This document shows positions 1 to 5,995 of a stretch of DNA of 10,732 bases, one piece after another. The number at the start of each line of letters is the position of its first letter. Positions within the stretch are counted from its first letter, which is position 1. The notes under the pieces are model-generated. The model was not told the DNA's origin and ran no database searches. It saw only the letters and a list, made by a program, of their open reading frames with translations. A program made the translations under genes and the position numbers. The stretch is taken from contig QHOZ01000207.1 of assembly GCA_003219495.1 (NCBI GenBank), positions 1 through 10,732 of the forward strand, written 5' to 3'. The stretch comes from Verrucomicrobiota bacterium (lineage in GTDB: Bacteria; Verrucomicrobiota; Verrucomicrobiae; Chthoniobacterales; UBA10450).

Positions 1-894
1 CGAGGCGAATCCGATACGTGCCTTCGGGGCAATATCATGCACAATCTGGCACATGGCTCGACCTTCGTTGGTTGCGCTCGGAGGGTTGATGAAATCCTGG
101 AGAACAACGACCGGCTGTGAATTAACCGTATTTCCGGTACCGGGCAGATCGCCACTCGCGACATCTTGTGCCGCTGTCGTGAAGCCGCCTTCCTCGCTCG
201 GTTGAGAATCGTAACTGTCCGAGAGAACGCCGACCGTCATGCCGGTGCCGTCCCAATTATGGGCGGCGGCCGGATTATAAAGTGTGTTGATCCGGTTTAC
301 GCGGTGTTGATTCACACCGAATTCGGTAACAAGGCCGACATTGTGTATCGGCTTAAGTTGAAGAATGATCGAACCGACGCCTTCTGTCTGCGCCATGACC
401 GGCACGTCATCGAGCGAGACGTACCCTTCGATCACACCATGGCCCACGTAGTTCGTATTCGTCGCCGTGACTGACAACAATGGGAATTTGCTTTGCAACG
501 TTGATTGCAACGTCGCCACCGGCACGCGGCCATTCGGCATAATGTCGACCAAATATTTTCCGGTCGCGTTCTGCGTAATCGCTTTCGAGGCGTAACTCGC
601 GGCCTGTTTCGCGACGCTCGCTTTGTAAGCGTCGAACGATTGAGTTGAAGTCGCGACCGCGGTGAGGTTGCTATTTCTGCTCGCGGATCTCTTCGTCACC
701 TTCACCGGCGTTTTTGCGACCGGTGTCTGAATTGTCGGCGCGGAAGTGATCTCGCCCTGTTGGATCAAATTGTTCGTGACCAGTTTGTCCAGGCCGTTGG
801 CGAGATTGTTCGGCACCGGTTTGGCGATGACGCAAACGGCGGCCAACGCCGAGGCGCAAGTGAGGAAGCGGAGTGTGAGGTGGAGCTTATTCAT
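1..894 (-). CDS. Subtilase-like (S8-type) secreted protein, N-terminal part only
   Basis: The frame is open from an ATG at 894 to the left edge: 298 residues are visible and the C-terminus is missing. Residues 1-24 form a signal peptide (MNKLHL, hydrophobic stretch, likely cut after CVIA). Residues 25-110 are a low-complexity Ala/Thr/Lys-rich linker. About 111-190 resemble a propeptide-like region (GKYLVDIMPNGRVPV). The subtilase core begins near 215: GTGMTVGVLSDSYD places the catalytic-type Asp at D226, and NEGRAMCQIVHDIAP (276-290) lies where subtilases carry HGT, so Glu277 sits where His is expected. The Ser region lies outside the window. VGVLSDS and EGRAM...VHDIAP are typical of a subgroup routinely annotated as S8 peptidases. 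If active, it would cleave protein outside the cytoplasm, but activity cannot be assumed. The start is the first ATG before a clear signal peptide; no good Shine-Dalgarno sequence precedes it. It is 221 bases downstream of the Asp-box gene on the same strand. Confidence 0.85.
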   Translation of the reverse strand, partial: MNKLHLTLRFLTCASALAAVCVIAKPVPNNLANGLDKLVTNNLIQQGEITSAPTIQTPVAKTPVKVTKRSASRNSNLTAVATSTQSFDAYKASVAKQAASYASKAITQNATGKYLVDIMPNGRVPVATLQSTLQSKFPLLSVTATNTNYVGHGVIEGYVSLDDVPVMAQTEGVGSIILQLKPIHNVGLVTEFGVNQHRVNRINTLYNPAAAHNWDGTGMTVGVLSDSYDSQPSEEGGFTTAAQDVASGDLPGTGNTVNSQPVVVLQDFINPPSATNEGRAMCQIVHDIAPKARIGFAS

Positions 895-1115
895 ACATAA
901 AGTGAGCGGGCTGCAGGAGGCTACGTTTTTGTAAGGGTTGCTTCTGAAATCGAAAACATGGAGGGCGTTGGACTTGTTCGGGGGTTGGAATTCTTGGTGT
1001 CTTGGGTGGGCGTAGAGGAAATCCCATTAGTTTTTCCCTGTCAAACATTTTATGTTAAAATCAGGAAAATCCTTAGTCGTATTTTGCGCCTCTGGTGCAC
1101 CCGTTGATCACCCTG
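895..1115. other. Intergenic region upstream of the subtilase-like gene
   Basis: These 221 bases separate the Asp-box gene stop from the subtilase-like gene start. I see no convincing gene and no hairpin followed by a T run behind the upstream stop. The part at 1030-1075 is AT-rich and holds a consensus -35 hexamer on the minus strand (see the separate entry). Confidence 0.6.
1016..1044 (-). promoter_or_regulatory. Weak candidate promoter for the subtilase-like gene
   Basis: On the minus strand a perfect TTGACA (1044-1039) lies in an AT-rich patch about 145 bases before the start codon. At 17-base spacing the -10 position reads TTTCCT, a poor match to TATAAT. The -35 hexamer alone is the only support, so this is a guess. 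Confidence 0.2.
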
Positions 1116-4100
1116 TTAATGCGGTAACGCGGTCCCCGACTTCGGTTTCACAAGTGCGATGTCCGCGCTGTCGAGGAAACCGTCCCAATTCAAGTCTTCC
1201 CGGAAATTGGCGCTGCCGACTGGATTGCCCGATTGCGCTTTCGTCTGGCTGATGTCCGCGGAGTCGACAAAACGATCTGCATTTGTGTCGCCGGCCAGCA
1301 CGCCCATCTCCACGCCGATGTTCCCTGTGTTTGTGCCATCGCTCACGTTTGTGAGATTAATCGTGACGGTCTGCGCGTTCGTGACCTTCGTCAGGTTCAC
1401 CGTGACCACCGCGCCATTAACGCTCGAACTGCTCACCATCGCCTGACCATCATCCGAAGAGACTGTCACGCTTCCGACCGTCACCGGCTGCGCGAAACTG
1501 ATGATCACGGTGTGGTCGCCATTCGCGCCGCCGCTGCGGCATTCTATTCCCGGACTGCCGACTAGTGGGAGGTTGATATCGAATGGTCCTGCGTCGCCGT
1601 GAATTTTGCGCGAAACCGCGCTCACCGGCTGAATCGTTGGTGTCGCGAGACATGTGACCGCGACAGGATTACTGAGCGCGGCGGGTCCGCCAGTTTGGCG
1701 CGCATAGGTCACATGCGGCGATCCATTCGCGTTTCCGGTGTCCGCGAACACGATGTTCGCCAAACCATCCGGGCCGACTGCGATTTGGAAGAAGTCGAGC
1801 AATTGACGGGTCCCGTTTCCGCAAAGAATTCCAACGTTACAGATCGGACCCTTATGCATCACGTGGTCGCTGACCTGACTCACGGTGAAGACGGGTTCGC
1901 GATCGGCCGCGTTCAAAGATTGCGCGAAGTAAACATTCCATTGGTTGTTGTTCGAGGTCGTCGAATCCTCGGTCCCGGTGGTTCCGTAGTAAACGATCTC
2001 GACCCGGCCGTTATCGCCGGCGGTGATCCACGGCATGTTGCCCTGAATTCCGGGCGGGTTGATTTTGAACGGCCCATAATACGTTTGTCCGTGATCGTGC
2101 GAGGACGCGAACCAGACATCATAAAGTCCGTTGCGCGCGTTCGGGGTCGCCCAGCTGGCATAAATATTTCCAGCGGCATCGATGCAGGCAGCGTTGAAAA
2201 GATTTGCCGTGTTCGAGCCGATTGTCGCGCCGCCTGCTGGCGGAGCCGGATTCGCCGGCGAATCAATCACACCGCGAAACACGGGGTGATTTGTCATTGG
2301 GCCAGGCGGTACTCCGGTAGTGAACGTGCCCGCGCCGTCAGCTTCCCAAATGTTCGGAAGTTTTCCGGTGGGCGCCCCGACCACGTTCGTCGTGACCGTG
2401 GAAGCGCCGAGGAATCCGTAAACTTTATGCGTTACCGGATCGACAAACATGTTGCCGGGCACGGTGTTGGCCAAAGTGGAACCCGGCGGTGCGATCAAGT
2501 CCGGATCTGTCATGCCGTTCGCGAACGGCGACCACGCCGTGTCGTTCGTTAGGGCATTCATACGCACGACCTGACTGACGAACTCGTGCTCCCAAAGATA
2601 AATTGTTTGATCCGCGCCATTGCGATCCGCGCCCATCCATTGTCGATCCGACGAAACGGAAACTTCGCCGCCCACGCCGCCCGGGCCGGGTGCCGCCCAG
2701 GTTGCGCCACCGTCGGTCGATTTGCGGATGTGAACACTCGAAACGCCGAGGTCAGCGAAGTAAATGTGATCGGGCCGGGCGCCGCCGATTTGAGCAAATG
2801 GTTGAATCTCTTCGTCACCGCCGACCAATCCGATTTCATCGGCGACCGGGTTCGACAAGATCGAGAAACTTGCGCCGGCGTTTGAAGATTTCCATGCGAT
2901 CGGCCCGCCCGGCGCGGCCGAGTAGACACAGTTGTGGGAATCGACTCGCATGTTCGGTTCGGCGTGTCCGCCTGAATTCGGAAGGAAGAGGTTCGGCGCA
3001 AAAGTCGCGGCCGGTGGCGAGGCGGGAGGATTGTAAGCGCTCGAGCCACCGGTCTGTTTCGCAAACCAGGTGTTCGTGCGGCACGTGCTCGGATCGCAAC
3101 TGTGCACGCTGTCGGCAAAAACGATGTTCGCGTTGCCTTCCGGATCTAGGACCATTCGAAAATATTCCAGGAGATCGCGATTGCCGGGGTCACCGTGCGG
3201 AGTGCTCGCGGCCGCGCAGCCGAGTCCGTTCAAACAAATCGAATGATTATGAACGCCGGTCGCAACTTGCGATTGGGCAATGGTCGGATTCGCGAGAAGC
3301 GCGCCGCTTACTTGGGCGAAATAAATATCCCAGTTGCTGTTGATCGTGTCGGGAGAAGGCGATGTCGATCCTAGCCATGCGACATTGACGATGCCCGGAC
3401 TTCCCGCGACGGCCCACGCTTCGCAGGCGGCATTATTGCCGGCTCCGCTGTCTACTTGAATGGCGGTGGTCCAAGTTGGCGATGCTGCGCTTGGATTCGA
3501 ACTGCTGGTCAGGAAAATATGGGAGTTCGTGTGACCGGCCACGTCCGATTTAGTGAATACGAGATGAAGATTGCCGCCGCGATCGAGCGCGAGATTTGGA
3601 AATACTCCGCGAGCGGTTGTGCTGGCTGGGCCGGTGTAGGCCGTCGTAATGTTCCAACTCGCGCCGCCATTCGTTGAGCTCGCTAGTTTAACGGTGTTGA
3701 CCGCCGCGTTCGGAATGTACGCCGTGTAAAGATTTCCGTTGTAAGGATCGACAACGAGATTGCTCTCGACATTTACCTGATCGAGCGGTTGCGCCGCCGT
3801 GATTTCAACCAGTGTTGGAAATGTTTTCCCGCCATCAGTCGATTTCGTCATGAACAAACCGATGCTGCCGGGCGGCCGGGTGAGCGCAGTCGTTGCGAAC
3901 GACATGTAAACGGTTTGCGGCCCATATGCGGCGACCCATTGTCGATCGTCCGACACGATGTCCGCGCCGGCCGGATTCACTTCCCATTTCTGACCCGGAA
4001 ACACGCCGCCGGTTCCGCCGTCGTAGGAAGAGGAGAAGGTGATGTTGCCCAACCATAAACTCGAAACGTACAGATAGCCGCCGGTGGAAACGTCGATTTG

Positions 4101-4526
4101 ATCGTCGCCCCCGCCGAGCGCGGCGCATTGCACTACTGGCGGATTGCAATGGTCCTGCGCGCCGTCCGGCTGACCCATGTAAACGAAGCTGGTTCCTTTG
4201 TTGTTCGATTTCCAAAAATCGGTTCCGCCGGGTACGCCTTGGATCGCGGTCGCGTAGATCGTACCAAAAATATCGATCGTGATTTCGGGTTCTGCGTCAG
4301 CCTGATAAAACGCCGGGCTTGGCGGATGACCGGTTAATTCAAGCGGCGCGGTAAAGGTGAAATTGCCATTCGTGTAAATGGGAACGCTCGGGCTGACGCT
4401 CTGTTTCGAGATCGATTTGTTCGGAGCGCGTCTTTGTCGCGCGATTGCGTCGGATAAAAAGAGTCCGATGACGGCAATGACAAGCAGTGTAACCAATGCG
4501 GACCAACGGAAGTGCGGTGTTTTCAT
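1116..4526 (-). CDS. Large secreted Asp-box (BNR) repeat protein with C-terminal dockerin-like tail
   Basis: This 1136-residue protein starts with a signal peptide or anchor (hydrophobic 9-29, ending near DAIA). Residues 78-494 and 522-947 are two diverged copies of one unit. Asp-box motifs (S-x-D-x-G-x-T-W type) are visible at 106-114, 228-236, 283-291, 546-554, 602-610 and 808-816, which suggests beta-propeller folding as in sialidases and related carbohydrate-binding proteins. I do not see the FRIP/YRIP motif of active sialidases, so enzymatic sialidase function is not supported. Each unit ends with a Cys-pair/R-x-LL-D/E-F/Y-F motif and (A)KQTGG or ARQTGG. Residues about 968-1078 form a beta-rich module and 1079-1133 a dockerin-like pair of calcium loops; the chain ends SGTALPH. 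It is probably secreted and attached to, or assembled on, the cell surface through the tail. The ATG at 4526 was chosen because it gives the signal peptide; its Shine-Dalgarno is weak. The gene starts 69 bases beyond the neighbour's terminator. Confidence 0.9.
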   Translation of the reverse strand: MKTPHFRWSALVTLLVIAVIGLFLSDAIARQRRAPNKSISKQSVSPSVPIYTNGNFTFTAPLELTGHPPSPAFYQADAEPEITIDIFGTIYATAIQGVPGGTDFWKSNNKGTSFVYMGQPDGAQDHCNPPVVQCAALGGGDDQIDVSTGGYLYVSSLWLGNITFSSSYDGGTGGVFPGQKWEVNPAGADIVSDDRQWVAAYGPQTVYMSFATTALTRPPGSIGLFMTKSTDGGKTFPTLVEITAAQPLDQVNVESNLVVDPYNGNLYTAYIPNAAVNTVKLASSTNGGASWNITTAYTGPASTTARGVFPNLALDRGGNLHLVFTKSDVAGHTNSHIFLTSSSNPSAASPTWTTAIQVDSGAGNNAACEAWAVAGSPGIVNVAWLGSTSPSPDTINSNWDIYFAQVSGALLANPTIAQSQVATGVHNHSICLNGLGCAAASTPHGDPGNRDLLEYFRMVLDPEGNANIVFADSVHSCDPSTCRTNTWFAKQTGGSSAYNPPASPPAATFAPNLFLPNSGGHAEPNMRVDSHNCVYSAAPGGPIAWKSSNAGASFSILSNPVADEIGLVGGDEEIQPFAQIGGARPDHIYFADLGVSSVHIRKSTDGGATWAAPGPGGVGGEVSVSSDRQWMGADRNGADQTIYLWEHEFVSQVVRMNALTNDTAWSPFANGMTDPDLIAPPGSTLANTVPGNMFVDPVTHKVYGFLGASTVTTNVVGAPTGKLPNIWEADGAGTFTTGVPPGPMTNHPVFRGVIDSPANPAPPAGGATIGSNTANLFNAACIDAAGNIYASWATPNARNGLYDVWFASSHDHGQTYYGPFKINPPGIQGNMPWITAGDNGRVEIVYYGTTGTEDSTTSNNNQWNVYFAQSLNAADREPVFTVSQVSDHVMHKGPICNVGILCGNGTRQLLDFFQIAVGPDGLANIVFADTGNANGSPHVTYARQTGGPAALSNPVAVTCLATPTIQPVSAVSRKIHGDAGPFDINLPLVGSPGIECRSGGANGDHTVIISFAQPVTVGSVTVSSDDGQAMVSSSSVNGAVVTVNLTKVTNAQTVTINLTNVSDGTNTGNIGVEMGVLAGDTNADRFVDSADISQTKAQSGNPVGSANFREDLNWDGFLDSADIALVKPKSGTALPH
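1119..1625 (-). other. C-terminal beta module plus dockerin-like domain (copy 1)
   Basis: This codes for residues 968-1136 of the large Asp-box protein. It begins VSAVSRKIHGDAGPFD, runs through GIECRSGG and alternating Val/Thr strands, then GVLAGD. Two 12-residue calcium-type loops follow: D1080-x-N1082-x-D1084-x3-D1088-x2-D1091 and D1111-x-N1113-x-D1115-x3-D1119-x2-D1122. All acidic or Asn ligand positions of a type I dockerin-style loop are present in both. The end is KSGTALPH; the extra His is unique to this copy. Confidence 0.85.
1686..2963 (-). repeat. Internal repeat unit B of the 1136-residue protein
   Basis: This codes for residues 522-947. Landmarks that match unit A in order: AEPNMRVD, AWKSSNAGASF, GGDEEIQ, SSDRQWMGA, NMFVDPVTHKVYGFL, QWNVYFAQ, Cys pair C896/C902, RQLLDFF, GLANIVFAD, YARQTGG. 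The protein copies are clearly diverged, so the duplication is old. Confidence 0.75.
3045..4295 (-). repeat. Internal repeat unit A of the 1136-residue protein
   Basis: This codes for residues 78-494. Landmarks in order: AEPEITID, FWKSNNKGTSF, GGGDDQID, SDDRQWVAA, NLVVDPYNGNLYTAY, NWDIYFAQ, a Cys pair C431/C437, RDLLEYF, GNANIVFAD, FAKQTGG. Each landmark has a counterpart in unit B in the same order. The unit carries an additional Cys pair (C477, C482) that unit B lacks. Confidence 0.75.
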
Positions 4527-4590
4527 TACGATTTTTTTTGGTTGAAAGTGGAATGTTTTCTGGTGCCAGGGGAATCGTTAGGTCGTGTGG

Positions 4591-4630
4591 AAATAAAAAC
4601 TGCGCTGACCTTGCGGGTCAGCGCAGTTTT
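4591..4630 (-). terminator. Intrinsic terminator of the PEP-CTERM gene
   Basis: A perfect 15-base stem (4596-4610 with 4616-4630; arm AAAACTGCGCTGACC) closes a 5-base loop. On the minus strand it is followed by a T-rich tract (TTTTTATTT). It starts 24 bases after the stop of the PEP-CTERM gene, which fits rho-independent termination of that transcript. The stem is also symmetric in its A and T flanks, but no plus-strand gene ends here. Confidence 0.9.
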
Positions 4631-4654
4631 CCATGAAGAACTTTGGTGGGAGTT

Positions 4655-5401
4655 TTAGCCTTTGCGGCGCGCGCGCAGCATCGTCAGACCCACGGAACCC
4701 AGTCCGCCCAATCCCAAAAGCGACAATGTCGTCGGCTCCGGAACCACCGTGAGCGTGAACGTCGCTTCGGACACGAGGTGGTGCGTGTCGGTCGTGTCAC
4801 TGAGTTCGGAGTCTTTCCCCGCTCCACCGCCAAGGGTAGTCATGATCGTGTACGTGCCCGCGGGAGTGGATGGATCCAGAGAAAAACCCAACGTGGAAAC
4901 TTTGTAAGTGCCCGCTGGCTTGTCCTGTGTGTAGGTCGGAGGATTGGTCGTGAAATCCTGCTGCGATGTTGCGCCCAGGTCTCGGTTTTCTGTCGTGAAT
5001 CCCGAGTCGGCGCCGGTCGTCGTGTTGAAAGGAGTTAGGCCCCCGGCCTGGCTCGGATCAGTCCACGTAAAATAACTTTCGCTCGTGATTGAAATATGAG
5101 AAGCGAGAGCCGTCGGCACTTGGAGCCAATAAGACAATCCACGGCCGGTATAACCGGTGAAGGTCGCATACACATCGAGGCTGAAAACACTCCCCGGCGA
5201 GACCGTCAGCGACGTCTGGCTCGTGCTGCCCGATTTGTAAAGATTGATGCTCGAGTTGGGGTCGGTCGCGTCTGGATTGATCGGCTCGATTTGGGCGCCG
5301 TTGTCACTCACAGGGTCGATCGGATCGATCATTACAGTGGCGAAAGCACTCGAGATCGACATCAGGACTGGGATTAATGCGCTGACGATTGTCTTTTTCA
5401 T
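4655..5401 (-). CDS. PEP-CTERM sorting-domain protein
   Basis: This 248-residue protein has an N-terminal signal peptide (MKKTIVSALIPVLMSISSAF, cut near A21). Its mature part (22-218) is rich in Ser, Thr and Asp, contains almost no Cys and looks like an all-beta extracellular domain. Residues 219-248 are a textbook PEP-CTERM tail: VVPEPTT, a Gly/Leu-rich transmembrane stretch and the basic end RARRKG. In established systems exosortase (EpsH/Xrt) recognises this tail and processes the protein at the inner membrane for export to the surface or extracellular matrix; no exosortase gene lies in this window. I do not recognise the middle domain, and no function can be given beyond surface or matrix localisation. 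The ATG at 5401 gives the signal peptide directly. The gene is probably transcribed alone: a candidate promoter lies upstream and a strong terminator follows. Confidence 0.9.
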   Translation of the reverse strand: MKKTIVSALIPVLMSISSAFATVMIDPIDPVSDNGAQIEPINPDATDPNSSINLYKSGSTSQTSLTVSPGSVFSLDVYATFTGYTGRGLSYWLQVPTALASHISITSESYFTWTDPSQAGGLTPFNTTTGADSGFTTENRDLGATSQQDFTTNPPTYTQDKPAGTYKVSTLGFSLDPSTPAGTYTIMTTLGGGAGKDSELSDTTDTHHLVSEATFTLTVVPEPTTLSLLGLGGLGSVGLTMLRARRKG

Positions 5402-5496
5402 TTGTTGTTTCTCTGGATTTAGTTGGCTGGAAGTTTTGGCTTGGGCTGCAATATGGTTGCTGTGAAATCGGAGTGCTGGTCACTGCTGGATGCCAC

Positions 5497-5516
5497 CACG
5501 AAAGAAATATTTCGTG
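5497..5516. repeat. 7+7 inverted repeat in the PEP-CTERM gene leader
   Basis: CACGAAA (5497-5503) and TTTCGTG (5510-5516) are perfect inverted copies with a 6-base spacer. The repeat lies about 95 bases before the PEP-CTERM start codon and downstream of the candidate promoter. It could be an operator half-site pair or an RNA hairpin in the leader. No T run follows, so it is not a terminator. Chance is possible. Confidence 0.4.
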
Positions 5517-5591
5517 ACAGCTCGGCGTAGCGGCAGAAGAAGCATTTCATCCCTTTGAGCAGTGTTTCGAAACCAACTCTTTTCGTCCGCA

Positions 5592-5621
5592 GTTGTAGGA
5601 AAAAATGGGGTGTTATGTCAA
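5592..5621 (-). promoter_or_regulatory. Candidate sigma70-type promoter for the PEP-CTERM gene
   Basis: On the minus strand a perfect TTGACA (5621-5616) is followed after 18 bases by TACAAC (5597-5592), which matches TATAAT at four of six positions. It lies in an AT-rich patch. Transcription would start near 5585 and give a leader of about 180 bases before the PEP-CTERM ATG. Confidence 0.45.
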
Positions 5622-5995
5622 GCATATTAACTATGGCGCGTATGACGCGCCGCTTGCGGTGACCGCCGGTGAAACGAAACCGGACCTCGGTGCTGGCCAG
5701 CGCAAAACAAGCCGACCGGAGCGCTTCAGGCGGGCTGGACGTGAGATCGGCCGTGCGGCCTCGTTCTCCTCTGGTTCGACCGCTGCTTTGCATCGGCGTT
5801 TCGGAGGTAAACACGCTCCCGCGGGAAGGCGAACTCCCACGTTTTCAGTCGCTTTTGCGGGTTCCGGTTTCATCTTGCGAGCTACTTCGGAAGCTGGGGC
5901 TACAGTGGATGTATCGTACCTAACTTTTTTAGTGACTACGGCATTCTCAGGCCGAGCGTCCGTCAGGCATTTGCGCGAAATCCCCACCTGATCCC

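Larger units (their letters stand above)
5402..5995. other. 594-base stretch without a defensible gene
   Basis: The region lies between the stop of the GAVGPNHYVQ-family gene and the start of the PEP-CTERM gene. Several overlapping open frames exist on both strands, the longest being a GTG-started 131-codon frame at 5814-5419 on the minus strand, but none has a recognisable domain, a signal peptide or a good Shine-Dalgarno. The minus-strand frame contains GERGRTADLTSSPPEAL, which resembles the GRIRTADL-like peptides that recur in spurious annotations. The right half (5640-5990) is GC-rich and featureless. The left half is AT-richer and carries the candidate promoter, a 10-base palindrome GTTTCGAAAC (5564-5573) and a 7+7 inverted repeat. 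Confidence 0.6.

Noticed and set aside
1599..2552. A 317-codon plus-strand open frame inside the large Asp-box gene
   Set aside because: It is Arg-rich, has no signal peptide, domain or Shine-Dalgarno, and lies fully antisense to a gene with clear repeats and domains. Its openness is explained by the codon composition of the minus-strand gene.
2603..3343. A 246-codon plus-strand open frame, also antisense to the Asp-box gene
   Set aside because: It has very high Arg/Cys content typical of a shadow frame and no recognisable motif.
4386..4439. Similar basic, Ser-rich peptides after the signal segments of the 1136- and 775-residue proteins (KSISKQSVSPSV and RRITKKSVSSYGVAP)
   Set aside because: The match is too short and compositionally biased to call a shared motif; chance is likely.
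1116..4526. Annotation of the Asp-box proteins as active sialidases
   Set aside because: Asp-boxes are present, but the FRIP/YRIP motif and the arginine triad context of sialidases were not seen; Asp-boxes also occur in many non-sialidase propellers.
4527..4580. A sigma54-like TGGCAC upstream of the large Asp-box gene
   Set aside because: The -12 element (TTGC) is absent at the required spacing.
5701..5790. Possible tRNA-like element suggested by GGTTCGACC and the GRTADL-like peptide
   Set aside because: The bases flanking GTTCGAC do not form a T-arm, and no acceptor or anticodon stem can be drawn.
5419..5814. A 131-codon minus-strand frame before the PEP-CTERM gene
   Set aside because: It has a GTG start without ribosome binding site, overlaps the candidate promoter, and has no domain; its composition is unlike the neighbouring proteins.
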